From contig CP064976.1 of the NCBI GenBank assembly GCA_016699445.1, positions 2,682,554 through 2,746,553 on the forward strand: 64,000 nt of DNA, in the 5' to 3' direction. The notes under the pieces are model-generated. The model did no database searches, had not been told where the DNA came from, and saw nothing but the letters and a program-made list of their open reading frames with translations. This stretch comes from Deltaproteobacteria bacterium (GTDB lineage: Bacteria > UBA10199 > JACPAL01 > GCA-016699445). This document shows, piece by piece, positions 55,716-64,000 of this stretch (within the stretch, counting starts at the first letter, position 1; each line of letters starts with the position of its first letter). The position numbers were made by a program, and so were the translations under genes.

Positions 55716-56031
55716 AAAACTCAATGAGTCTGAACTGTCCGAAATCGCTATCATGCTGAAAGCCTTATCAGACCCAACGCGACTTAAAATCATGCAAGCC
55801 CTTCATGAAGAGGAATTATGCGTGAGTGATATTGTAAAATCAGCGGGTACTGGACAGGCTAATATTTCAAAACATCTACAAATTCTCTCACGGGCAAATC
55901 TCATTAAATCACGCAGAGAAGGCAGTACTGTTTTTTACAGTCTTTTTGGATCTTTTGTTGAACAGCTATGTGAAAGCATTTGTAAAGGATATACAAACAT
56001 TATCACCAAAAAGTTTGGGAAGATAAAATAG
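55705..56031 (+). CDS. ArsR-family repressor
   Basis: The 108-residue winged-helix regulator starts at GTG 55705 behind AAGGGGGA. HTH residues are LKALSDPTRLKIMQAL, ELCVSDIVKSAGTGQANISKHLQILSRANLIKSRREG, then FYSLFG. Cysteines are present (ELCVSD and QLCESICKG). Their positions suggest a sulfide/persulfide thiol sensor like BigR/SqrR, but this is inferred from gene context. It presumably binds the palindrome at 55139-55166. Confidence 0.85.
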   Translation: MTIEKLNESELSEIAIMLKALSDPTRLKIMQALHEEELCVSDIVKSAGTGQANISKHLQILSRANLIKSRREGSTVFYSLFGSFVEQLCESICKGYTNIITKKFGKIK

Positions 56032-56040
56032 GAGATTTTT

Positions 56041-57663
56041 ATGTCACTTAAAATAGTCATTGTGGGTGGTGTCGCTGGCGGTGCTTCGGCTGCAGCCAAA
56101 GCGCGTCGAGAAAATGAAAATGCAGAAATCACTATTTACGAACGAGGCCCTTACGTCTCTTTTGCCAACTGCGGCCTTCCCTACTACATCGGTGGCGATA
56201 TTAAAGATCGAGACAATCTCCTGCTCATGACCCCTCAAAAATTTTGGGACAAATATCGTATCCAAGTTAAAACTCTCCATGAAGTCTTATCGATTCAACG
56301 AGATCAAAAACTCATTCGTGTCAAAACACCTGAGGAACAAATAATTGAAACACCTTATGACAAACTTATCTTAAGCCAAGGTGCCTCTCCGATTGTCCCT
56401 CCTTTTAAAGGTGTGACACAAAATCATGTTTTCACGCTTCGGGATGTTCCGGATATGGACAAGATTTACACATTTTTAGCCAAAGAAAAGATTCAAACAG
56501 CTGTAGTGGTCGGTGGTGGTTTTATTGGTCTTGAAATGGCTGAAGCGCTCATACACCGTCATATCAAAGTCACTGTCATCGAAAAAGCACCTCACATCCT
56601 GCCACTTCTTGATGATGACATGGCCCACGAACTCAATCGTACATTGACCGAAGAAAAACTCTCCATCATTTCAGGAATGGGCGTGACCGAAATAGGTTCA
56701 GACCATGTCGTTTTAGAAGATGGTAAAAAGATTCCAGCTCAAATGGTACTCTTAAGTGTGGGCGTCAGACCTGAAGTCACACTTGCCAAGGAAGCTGGAC
56801 TTGAAATCGGCATCACCGGAGGTGTTAAAGCCAATGGTCGCATGGAATCTTCCGATCCTGATATTTATGCTGTTGGAGATGCTGCTGAAACACGCCATCT
56901 GATTACAGGAGGACGTGTTCGCATCGCTTTGGCAGGACCTGCTAATCGACAAGGACGTATTGCTGGTGCCAATGCCGCTGGCAAACATCTCACTTACATG
57001 GGAGCCATGGGGACATCGATTGTGCGCATTTTAAATAGAACAGTGGGCTATGTGGGCCTCAATAGTAAGCAAGCCAAAGACGCCGGATTTTCATTCTTCT
57101 ACTCAATCACACGCGATCCTTCTCACGCGTCTTATTATCCAGGAGCTCAAACGGTTATCACCAAACTCTTGGTTGAAGAAGGCCAAGGAAGAATTTTGGG
57201 CGCACAAGTACTCGGGGCTGATGGTATCGATAAACGAATCGATGTTTTAGCTACAGCAATTTATGGCGGCATGACTATCCACGATCTTGAATCTATTGAT
57301 TTAGCTTATGCACCTCCATTTGGATCTGCTCAGGATCCAATCAATATCGCAGCTTTTGTAGCTTCGAATGAATTGCGAGGTGATGTCAAAACCATCGAAG
57401 CCTCTTCATTAAAAAATGAAAAGGTCTTCTTAATCGACGTGCGCGATCCGGATGAATTAGAAGAATTTGGCAAAATTCCTGAAGCTCATAACATCCCTCT
57501 TATCCAACTGCGCGATCGTTTGAGCGAGATTCCAAAAGATCAAAAAGTAGTCGTTTATTGTCAAAAAGGACAACGAGGCTACTTAGGATGGAAGATTCTC
57601 CATCAAAATGGTTTTCAGGTTTACAACCTCAAAGGTGGATTTTTAGAATTTAGAAATTCTTAA
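56041..57663 (+). CDS. CoA-disulfide reductase with rhodanese domain
   Basis: This 540-residue flavoprotein of the pyridine nucleotide-disulfide oxidoreductase family starts with IVIVGGVAGGASAAAKARR (FAD), then has the single redox cysteine in SFANCGLPYYIGG (Cys about 43). NAD-binding VVVGGGFIGLEMAEAL and the FAD-binding end DIYAVGDAAETRH follow. A C-terminal rhodanese domain (about residues 455-540) has VVYCQKGQRGYLGWKI. Such CoADR-Rhd fusions reduce CoA-persulfide or polysulfide. It is the third gene of the operon, 9 bases after arsR. Confidence 0.92.
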   Translation: MSLKIVIVGGVAGGASAAAKARRENENAEITIYERGPYVSFANCGLPYYIGGDIKDRDNLLLMTPQKFWDKYRIQVKTLHEVLSIQRDQKLIRVKTPEEQIIETPYDKLILSQGASPIVPPFKGVTQNHVFTLRDVPDMDKIYTFLAKEKIQTAVVVGGGFIGLEMAEALIHRHIKVTVIEKAPHILPLLDDDMAHELNRTLTEEKLSIISGMGVTEIGSDHVVLEDGKKIPAQMVLLSVGVRPEVTLAKEAGLEIGITGGVKANGRMESSDPDIYAVGDAAETRHLITGGRVRIALAGPANRQGRIAGANAAGKHLTYMGAMGTSIVRILNRTVGYVGLNSKQAKDAGFSFFYSITRDPSHASYYPGAQTVITKLLVEEGQGRILGAQVLGADGIDKRIDVLATAIYGGMTIHDLESIDLAYAPPFGSAQDPINIAAFVASNELRGDVKTIEASSLKNEKVFLIDVRDPDELEEFGKIPEAHNIPLIQLRDRLSEIPKDQKVVVYCQKGQRGYLGWKILHQNGFQVYNLKGGFLEFRNS

Positions 57664-58144
57664 TCTTCACGAATTTTTGAAGGAAAACCAGAGCCTGTCC
57701 AATAAGTTTTTTGATAGCCATTTTTGATCACTTTTTTCGAAATCATTTCTGTGCTGGTTAAGCCATTATACTTTTGCTGGGCCGCTTGAAATGTCAGGTG
57801 CAATAAGGCTTCTTTGCGATCTTCACATTCTTCTACAGTCACTTTAACGTTGGATTTACTAATGATCGGAACATTACGTTCATTTTTGAAAAAAATATGA
57901 ACTTCCTGAGCTTTGGATAAAAGTTCTAAATACTTTTCTTTAGGTTCTGCGACTTGCTCTCGAAAACAGGCATCACAATAAACGGTATGCGATAAAGGCT
58001 CGGGTACTTTTTTCATAAAAGAAAAAAAACCTTCTTCTAAAAATTGGGCACAATCTTTACACAAAAGTTTCTGACACAATCCACAGTGAAAACCACTTTT
58101 GAGTGACGCTTTTCTTGAAGACAAGACGAACAGGTTTGTGACAT
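57660..58144 (-). CDS. Zinc-finger protein with four CxxC pairs (frameshifted)
   Basis: The true start is the ATG at 58144: MSQTCSSCLQEKRHSK. A missing base in the four-T run 58097-58100 (forward) then joins SGFHCGLCQKLLCKDC. Zinc ligands are CSSC, CGLC, CKDC and CDAC, arranged like a FYVE/RING-type treble-clef pair. The C-terminal half (about residues 85-160) is an alpha/beta domain with HIFFKNERNVPIISKSNVKV. Tail-to-tail overlap with the CoADR gene is 4 bp. Function unknown. Confidence 0.6.
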
Positions 58145-58211
58145 TTACGCCTCTTTTCAAAAACTTTGTCACAAGTCTTTTGAAATATCATTTTATATTT
58201 AAAAAATTGGA

Positions 58212-58234
58212 CATGGTGAGCCTGTCGAACCATG
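58212..58234. repeat. Short REP-like palindrome
   Basis: CATGGT and ACCATG flank GAGCCTGTCGA. This 23-base sequence belongs to a short extragenic palindrome type seen in many genomes. The right arm overlaps the alternative ATG of the YciH-like gene. Confidence 0.4.
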
Positions 58235-58243
58235 ATTTATATT

Positions 58244-58602
58244 ATGAAAAACAGCCATCTTGTTTACTCAACTCTCCCAAACCTCAACCAAAAATGTCCT
58301 CAATGTCGTGAAGTTTTATCTGAATGTACATGCACCAAAGATGTGTTGGTAAATCTCAAAGAGATTACCGCTAAACTCCGCATCGAAAAATCAGGACGTG
58401 GCGGCAAAACTGTTACGGTCATCGACAACCTCCTAAATCCGATACTTTTCTCAAAGAACTGTGCTCTGAACTCAAAAAGAAGTGTGGCACTGGCGGAACG
58501 CATTTTATTTCAGATACAGCAGGTGTTGTTGAAATTCAGGGAGACAAGCGTGATGTCATTCGTGCTCTTCTTCTCAAAAAAGATTTTAAGGTAAAAGGTT
58601 AA
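58244..58602 (+). CDS. SUI1/YciH-like translation factor (frameshifted)
   Basis: This is a bacterial eIF1/SUI1-family protein. A zinc-ribbon-like N-terminus KCPQCREVLSECTC is followed by LRIEKSGRGGKTVTVIDNL. After adding one C at 58432-58433 come FLKELCSELKKKCGTGGTH, then AGVVEIQGDKRDVI and FKVKG. The repaired length of 119 residues is typical. YciH can discriminate start codons in vitro; its bacterial role is modest and unclear. It overlaps the brnA stop by 4 bp tail to tail. Confidence 0.85.
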
Positions 58603-58877
58603 ATAGCTGCCAGTCGGTCAGCTAAAATCATTTTAATGAGTGATTGGTAAGGAATATCTCGTTTTACAGCCATAGACTTCAACTGATTCAACATATCTCG
58701 AGGAATACGCAACGAGATTAGCTTAACGGGCTCTTCTACTGAATCATCAAATTCAATCTGAACTCTGTTCTTTGAATAATCTACGTAATCAGTCGTGTCA
58801 TGAGTCTGCCTAAACTCATATTCTTCATTAGCGCTTTTAAAATGAGGAATGGTTTTAAGAGTTTTCTTCTTTTTCAT
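58599..58877 (-). CDS. brnA: BrnA-type antitoxin
   Basis: The 92-residue protein follows and overlaps brnT by 23 bp. The C-terminal part (VKLISLRIPRDMLNQLKSMAVKRDIPYQSLIKMILADRL) is the ribbon-helix-helix DNA-binding fold of BrnA. The N-terminal acidic region with EEYEFRQTHDTTDYVDYS is the toxin-binding part. It probably represses the operon through the palindrome at 59169. Confidence 0.85.
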   Translation of the reverse strand: MKKKKTLKTIPHFKSANEEYEFRQTHDTTDYVDYSKNRVQIEFDDSVEEPVKLISLRIPRDMLNQLKSMAVKRDIPYQSLIKMILADRLAAI

Positions 58878-59163
58878 ACACTTTCCTTTCCTGACGACTC
58901 ATAGGTCTTGCACTAATCACTCTTATCTTTTTATTTCTCAGGGTAAAAATAACAGCTAACCCTCTTTTACCATGAGTCTTTCCTAATGAGAAATACCGAA
59001 TCTCATCTTTTGAATGTTTTTCATCATGAACGATAATTAACGGCTTATTAAAAAAAACCTGTTCACATTCAATAGATGTAACACCATGCTTTTTCTCACT
59101 CTTTTCTCTATTCCATTGATCCCAATCAAACCCAAGCAGTCCTGATATTTTTTCAATCAACAT
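58855..59163 (-). CDS. brnT: BrnT-type ribonuclease toxin
   Basis: This is a type II RNase toxin of the BrnT family (RelE-like fold). Signature residues are FDWDQWNREKSEKKHGV near the N-terminus, then ECEQVFFNKPLII, RYFSLGKTHGKRGLAVIFTLR and RVISARPMSRQERKVYE with the catalytic His/Arg set. The 102-residue product is intact and paired with brnA downstream. Confidence 0.92.
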   Translation of the reverse strand: MLIEKISGLLGFDWDQWNREKSEKKHGVTSIECEQVFFNKPLIIVHDEKHSKDEIRYFSLGKTHGKRGLAVIFTLRNKKIRVISARPMSRQERKVYEKEENS

Positions 59164-59168
59164 AAGTA

Positions 59169-59191
59169 TTGTATATAATAGTTATATACAA
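59169..59191. promoter_or_regulatory. BrnTA operator palindrome
   Basis: The perfect inverted repeat TTGTATATAA-TAG-TTATATACAA begins 6 bases upstream of the brnT start codon. BrnA-type antitoxins bind such AT-rich dyads. It also lies next to the tapT stop on the same strand. Confidence 0.65.
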
Positions 59192-59204
59192 TTTCAAACT
59201 ATTT

Positions 59205-59912
59205 TTAACGAGTTTTCGGTACAGACTTTTTAGAATGCCGTGTATTTTTAGGCTTCACATAAGCCAATTGTTTTTCAACTATATGATCAAAGACAGAAAG
59301 AAGAATATTATGTTTTTGAGACTCCAGATCGGGCATTGAAAAATCTCCGACCAACTCTATTGTATGATGAATCGCCTCAACACTTGAATAACATTCAGGC
59401 TTAGGCTGTGTACGCACACGAAAAGTTGACGCTCGTGGTGGCGTAAAAAATATTTGCGGTAAACGCTGCAGATTTGGGCTGAGATGTAAGGTTTTCTTGG
59501 CGGTATTCCACGTGCCATCAATCACAAAAATCACGAGCTTCTTATTTTTAGGGAAAAACTCTCGACGTTCCTCAGATGACAAGAGTGTAAGATTAGTCGC
59601 TGATCGTCCGGGATACAATACGACTGAATGATATTTGGAATCATGGATAATTCCATTCACACGAGGATGTTGAGAATACTGATGACCGACAATCAACTCC
59701 GCATCTTCCATACACAGATACGACAACCGACCGGTTGCAATCGGACGACGCACTTCAATCGGATGGATTAAGATGACAAATTTAATCCCTGGATCAAATT
59801 TTTGAATTTCAGAGCAATAACATCTAAAGTCAGGTTGACGGCAATTGAGGCAGAGAGTTCGGTACTTGGGTAATTGTGTTTTTTTCTTCTCTAAATACTC
59901 TTGAAGATTCAT
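59205..59912 (-). CDS. tapT: tRNA-uridine aminocarboxypropyltransferase (DTW domain)
   Basis: DTW-domain enzymes such as TapT add a 3-amino-3-carboxypropyl group from SAM to uridine-47 of tRNA. The 235-residue protein has four N-terminal cysteines (CLNCRQPDFRCYC), HPIEVRRPIATGRL, LYPGRSATNL and the namesake motif in FVIDGTWNTAKKTL. Then come RVRTQPKPECYSSVEAI and a C-terminal helix. It is intact. Confidence 0.88.
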   Translation of the reverse strand: MNLQEYLEKKKTQLPKYRTLCLNCRQPDFRCYCSEIQKFDPGIKFVILIHPIEVRRPIATGRLSYLCMEDAELIVGHQYSQHPRVNGIIHDSKYHSVVLYPGRSATNLTLLSSEERREFFPKNKKLVIFVIDGTWNTAKKTLHLSPNLQRLPQIFFTPPRASTFRVRTQPKPECYSSVEAIHHTIELVGDFSMPDLESQKHNILLSVFDHIVEKQLAYVKPKNTRHSKKSVPKTR

Positions 59913-60032
59913 CGAAAAAACTAATCCCGACGTTTATGAGTGTTCGAAAAAATGATTTGCCGGGTCCACTACTGGGACGTGGAGGAAAGGCTTTTCCACC
60001 GACGCTTCTACGTGGGGGGTCTTTTTTTCATA

Positions 60033-61605
60033 TCAAAAAGACTCAGAAGAAGATTCACGTTTAAAGTCTTTGCGTTCAAAAGTTTTTGCATAGGGCTTGG
60101 CAAAGCTTCGGGATTTCCCACGACCTTCTCGATTTCTATCACCTCGATAGCCACCGCGATCACCACGGTCGCCACGATCAGAATGGCTACTACGATCCCC
60201 TCGGCTAAAGCCACCACCACGACTGTCTCGATGACCACGACCTTCGCGACGGGCTTCTCTTTGAGGTTCATCACCAATCAACGCATGATGCTTACTCGTA
60301 TCATTATTTTCAAAAACTTCAGGGAAACTCATGACTAGAAAACGAGCGACAACTTCTTCCTTGGTCATAGGAGCAATTTCAGATTTCCATTCATCGCCTA
60401 AAAGGTCGATCGCTCGAGCGGTGGATTTTTGATCCTTAAATTTTGCCAATACTTCACGAATCTTTTTCTCACCAATATCACGACGTCTGGGCAGTTTGCC
60501 TTCTCATCCGGCTACTGGTCATTTTTTCAATACGAGGAATCAAAGACATATTGCTTTGGGTCACCAAGCTCATCGCAAAACCTGATTTACCACTGCGCGC
60601 TGTACGACCAATGCGGTGCACATAACTATCCAATTCACGAGGAATGGAATAATTGATCACGTGCGTGACATCTTTCACATCAAGCCCACGGAGGCCACAC
60701 GGTACAAATCAAATACTTACTTTGCGATCACGAAAAGCCTGCATGGTGCGTTCACGAGATTTTTGATCTTTATCTCCATGAAGACAATCCACCTGTAACC
60801 GCGATCTGTCATGTAACGAGTCAGATCAATAACAAGAGCTTTTGTTTGGCAAAAACAATTCCAAAAAATTATCAGCGGCATCAATCAATTTACACAAAAC
60901 TTCAGGCTTGTTGGTTTCACGAACAGGGTAATAAAGCTGTTCCACCGTTGTGGAGAGCATTTCTTTTATTGATCTGAACATGTTTGAGCTTTCTAAATAC
61001 GCATCCGCCACACGACGCACTTCAGGGCCCATCGTTGCCGCAAAGCCAGACATTACTGGATTCGCGAGGCGATGCTTCGAGCAAAGTTTCGAGATCTTCT
61101 TTAAAACCCATCGAAATCATTTCATCGGCTATCGAGAATAAATGTTTTCAAATGACCCAGTTTTAGAGTTTGCGTTCCAGATGATCAATCAAACGTCCAG
61201 GAGTACCAAATAACGATATGCACCTTTCTCTCAATCCACGAAGCTGCGTATCAAAACCAGTTCCACCATAGACAGCGAGAGCTTTCACTTTAAGATATTT
61301 ACCCAACAGATTGATTTGACCTACACTTGAAGAGCGAGTTCACGTGTTGGACACAAGATCATCGCCTGTAGAGTTTTTGAAGACGTATCGATACGCTCCA
61401 ACATGGGAATCCCAAAAGCCGCTGTCTTCCCTGTCCCTGTCGCTGCCAGCCCAATAAAATCGGTGGGCTCTCCTAACAAAATCGGCAAGGCCTGAGCCTG
61501 AATTGCGCTGGGAGTTTCATCTTCAAATCCGCAATCGCCTTCATCAAATTTGGATTGAGTGGCTTTATGCGTATCGGTGTGTGTCAGTTCTGCAAATGTT
61601 TTCAT
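60033..61605 (-). CDS. DEAD-box RNA helicase, RGG tail (many frameshifts)
   Basis: The start is MKTFAELTHTDTHKA at 61605. Q-motif-like FEDETPSAIQAQALP, Walker A AATGTGKTAAFGIPML and motif Ia PTRELALQV are intact. Motif VI appears as YVHRIGRTARSGKSG. The C-terminus has a DbpA/DeaD-like segment and a basic R/G/D/S-rich tail (GGFSRGDRSSHSDRGDRG) for RNA binding. The middle (about 60670-61320) is split among all frames by at least five indels. About 524 residues when joined. It resembles DeaD/CshA helicases of cold-shock mRNA and ribosome metabolism. Confidence 0.8.
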
Positions 61606-61626
61606 GGTTTCTTTCTTTAAAAAATA

Positions 61627-61657
61627 CAAAAGCCCTTGACAGTCCCAAGGGCTTTTG
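61627..61657 (-). terminator. Intrinsic terminator of the fic gene
   Basis: The perfect 12-bp stem CAAAAGCCCTTG/CAAGGGCTTTTG has a 7-base loop and is followed on the minus strand by TATTTTTT. It lies 38 bases after the fic stop and just upstream of the helicase start. Confidence 0.85.
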
Positions 61658-61694
61658 AGAATTAATGGCTCTATGGTGGCTTTTAGATTTGATG

Positions 61695-62594
61695 TCAAAG
61701 GGATTCATTAAGGTATTCAGCAAGTTCCTCAAAACAAAGTTCACTAACAATTCAAACTTTTGATTCACTTGAGCCTTCTCCAGAGCCCCGTAATACATTC
61801 TTTTTCTTTCCGAAGAATAATCAGAAGAGGAAAATCAGCGCGTAAAGCTGGTAGTTAAGCAGTAACCTTCCCAGACGACCATTACCATCGGCAAAAGGAT
61901 GGATGGCTCAAACCAAGCATGTTGCATGATAATACCTATCGGATCCTGTGTTACTTGCATCTGACGACACAACTCCGTCATTTTTCTGAAACTTTAGAGC
62001 ATTGGGAGGAATCACTGAGCCCCACAATACGAACAGGATGGGTTCTGGAATTGCCCTGCACTTGGCAAAATACCACCATTAAAATCCGATGAAGATTTAT
62101 CATCGCCACACTCAACGGTGTGTCAGCAATTAACTCGAGCATCTTTGAAAGCTAATCGATGATTACGGACTTCTAAATGTCTCCATCAGGCTGTGCTTGG
62201 AAATAACCTGATTATCAAAAGAATACTTGAGTTTCATGAAGTGATAATGTTTGAGCCTTCGATTTTAAATCGGTATGATAAGTTAGCTTCAAAAGAGAAT
62301 CTTCATACACATCTTTTTGATGCATTAATAATTCAAGACTTCCTTTTTTTTTTTTGAGTGTCGCAAACCTCTTCTGCCATTTGTAATTTCAAATTTTTCT
62401 CAAGAGAACAAAAAAAGAATATCTTTGATAGATATCCTGAATACGCTTAAGTGTACGCGTATGAGGGCCGTTTTTGATGAAGCCATGGTTTCGCGCATGA
62501 GTGACACCCCAATTCTTCAGCAATTCTGTCTGAGAAATAGACCTCACACTTTAAGAAGGGTTTGAAGCCAAACTATATAATCAGAAGTATTCAT
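61695..62594 (-). CDS. Fic-domain protein (heavily frameshifted)
   Basis: The Fic motif HPFADGNGRLGRLL is readable on the minus strand at about 61860-61905. The flanks LNYQLLRADFPLLIILRKE and EKAQVNQKFELLV are also readable, as in Fic AMP-transferases with a Fic_N/winged helix. The start ATG at 62594 opens MNTSDYIVWLQTLLK. Other frames then give SISQTELLKNWGVTHARNHGFIK, an HTH-like part. The C-terminus ends FEELAEYLNESL at 61695. At least eight indels in 900 bases prevent a full translation. Length about 300 residues if repaired. Confidence 0.6.
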
Positions 62595-62600
62595 GCCTTT

Positions 62601-62645
62601 ATTTTATATAGTTTAAAACTATATTCACAATTAACTATATAAAAT
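62601..62645. promoter_or_regulatory. Inverted repeat upstream of fic
   Basis: Perfect 13-bp arms ATTTTATATAGTT and AACTATATAAAAT are separated by 19 bases that contain a third half site, AACTATAT. It starts 6 bases upstream of the fic start codon. It is a likely operator, perhaps for the Fic protein's own DNA-binding domain. Confidence 0.5.
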
Positions 62646-62974
62646 ATACAAATGACTAATTATCCAAAAACCGCAATTCTTTTCAAGTACATCAGCTCTG
62701 TCTTTCGTCAAACCCGTCACCCATTTGGCTGGAGGAGAAAGATTGTCGCAATCCCTCTCTTCGCATCGACCCAAACATCCAGCCGTATTGACACGTATCC
62801 GATGGTGTTAACCTCGAGACTCTTCCTGTACATTTTCAACTTTTTCTCAGAAAGCCACACTTCCCTTTTGCGCTTGAACCTATTTTCTCTAAGTTAGTAC
62901 AAAACAAAAAGATGGGTTTCTAAGTTTTTACTATGGGATATAAATCTCTTTCTAAGCTCTCTTCACTCTTGCAC
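62646..62974. other. Unresolved segment
   Basis: A short plus-strand frame (62652-62897) starts right after the fic operator, but its product matches nothing I know and has no codon pattern that convinces me. Given the indel density here, it could be a broken divergent gene. No RNA gene or repeat is seen. Confidence 0.25.
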
Positions 62975-64000
62975 TTACACAATTCTATATTCTAATAAAC
63001 GACAATCATCCTTTGCTGTAAAATTCATAACGACGGGCGGGTTTTAATCCGATCTTTTTGGCAAGCCCGAGATTTTCCTGTAAAAATATAGCCCCAATAG
63101 CCCTTACATTTCTTTTTAAAAATCACCCATGCGGCTATAAGTCTGCTAGAAACGAGCTTTCATCACCTAACCGCTCTCCGTACCAGATTAAAATATACGA
63201 TTCCAGAAGTTTCAGGTAATTGGTGTTGTTTCAAATCCCCACAGAAAACTGAATGTATTTTTCCACACCCGCCGCTTTGGCATTGGCTTGGAGACTTCGA
63301 CCGCTTCTCCACCGATATCAGAAGCGATAATTTTAAGATCAGGGATCTCTTGAATAAATCCCTTCAAAATACTTTTTCCTGTTCGAAAATTTTCGGATCA
63401 AAATCTTTCAAATGCATAAAAGAATAATTATCATGATAAAGACCTGGCTTAAGATGTGTCGCCAAAGAGCCGCTTCAATAGCAATCGTCCCAGATCCACA
63501 CATGGGATTAACAAACGGAGAATGCCTATCCCATTTTGTCGCCATCAATGTCAAGCCGCGGCCAAAGATTCCATCATCGGGGCTTTTCCAGGAGTTTGCG
63601 ATAGCCATGTTTGGCCAAAGTCTCTCCTGACGTATCGATAAATACCCCCGCCCAACTTCCTTTCCAAAACAATGAATGACCACCGGCTCACTCCAGGCCC
63701 TGAATCAGGTTTTTCGCCTGTCTCCTGACGGATACGATCAGCAATCGCGTCTTTTACTTTCCCATTCATAAACAATGTATCGTTCACACTGGGATGACTG
63801 ACCTTGCTCGTCACAGCAGAAAGATAGCCATTTTGAGGAATCACACCCTCCCATGGAAGGCCAACCAAAGCCTCATACACATCTTCTGGATCATGAGCTT
63901 CAAAATCCAATAAAGAAAGCACCTGACTGTTGCAGCGAAGATTGAGATTAAGGCGGATACAATCATTCAAAGTCCCCGGCAGCTCTATTAATCTGTGGCA
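62975..64000 (-). CDS. THUMP-type rRNA methyltransferase, RlmL-like (partial, frameshifted)
   Basis: The gene runs off the right edge. In order on the minus strand: THUMP-domain part with VSHPSVNDTLFMNGKVKDAIADRIRQETGEKPDSGP, the junction PGKAPMMESLAAALTLMATKWD, SAM motif I VNPMCGSGTIAIEAALW, an IIASDIGGEAVE strand, a YFN-x-(Y)GERLG remnant of the NPPYGERL motif, and the end YWGYIFTG, LGLAKKIGLKPARRYEFYSKG. These mark 23S rRNA guanine-N2 methyltransferases of the RlmL/YpsC type. Many indels; the coding order is clear but the exact sequence is not. Confidence 0.7.

Noticed and set aside
59940..60338. Plus-strand Thr/Ile-rich frame over the helicase tail
   Set aside because: It is the antisense shadow of the RGG-rich tail of the DEAD-box gene.

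Overview
This is an AT-rich window (GC around 40% by eye) from a Gram-negative bacterium. It encodes DsbD, a BamB-like outer-membrane assembly protein, several lipoproteins with clear lipoboxes, an O-antigen ligase-type membrane protein and a type II/IV pilin-like protein. Housekeeping genes (dnaE, guaA, guaB, der, typA, hflX, lipB, pgsA, nth, dus) are scattered between accessory blocks, as in a free-living or environmental 'deltaproteobacterial-grade' genome. There is no rRNA in the window, so I do not place the organism further.

Layout: 0-7.4 kb holds a coiled-coil orphan, dsbD, a DacZ-like diadenylate cyclase, a MazEF-type module, lipB-pgsA-hflX and a PIN-toxin module. 7.4-14 kb holds a secreted HAF-repeat protein flanked by two copies of the dnaE 3' end, then dnaE, a cNMP-binding/DUF1003 protein and nth. 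14-15 kb is a REP-associated tyrosine transposase with REP doublets before, inside and after it. 15-22 kb holds a phosphopantetheinyl transferase and SDR pair, guaA, guaB and an O-antigen ligase-like protein. 22-29 kb holds a repeat-rich secreted protein, a bamB/yfgM-like pair, a lipase, a methyltransferase, der and tRNA-Met.

29-36.8 kb is the most unusual part. It has three divergent paralogues of a family I cannot name (shared motifs TGFVD, GSY, GPV and PSP). Two of them are followed by a similar intergenic hairpin and a 66-68 aa low-complexity protein. Small coiled-coil proteins, a TPR lipoprotein and a HelD-like helicase lie alongside. An aldehyde dehydrogenase and meaB sit on the opposite strand in the middle.

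39-45 kb carries two tandem paralogous secreted proteins with duplicated terminators, a DUF2058-like zinc protein, a toxin-antitoxin pair, lipoproteins and a tail-fibre-like secreted protein. 45-55 kb carries dus, a pilin-like gene, typA and a roughly 6 kb surface-protein region with beta-repeat, Calx-beta and FG-GAP domains. 55-57.7 kb is a sulfur/persulfide operon (rhodanese-DUF2892, ArsR regulator, CoA-disulfide reductase-rhodanese) behind a perfect 12-bp-arm operator. 57.7-64 kb holds a zinc protein, an SUI1/YciH protein, BrnT/BrnA, TapT (DTW), a DEAD-box helicase, a Fic gene and an RlmL-like methyltransferase.

Quality caveat: many genes, including essential guaA and der, are broken by one-base indels, mostly in homopolymer runs, and the last 4 kb is riddled with them. 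I read these mainly as sequencing or assembly errors. Affected genes are annotated as single loci with the suspected frameshift position given.
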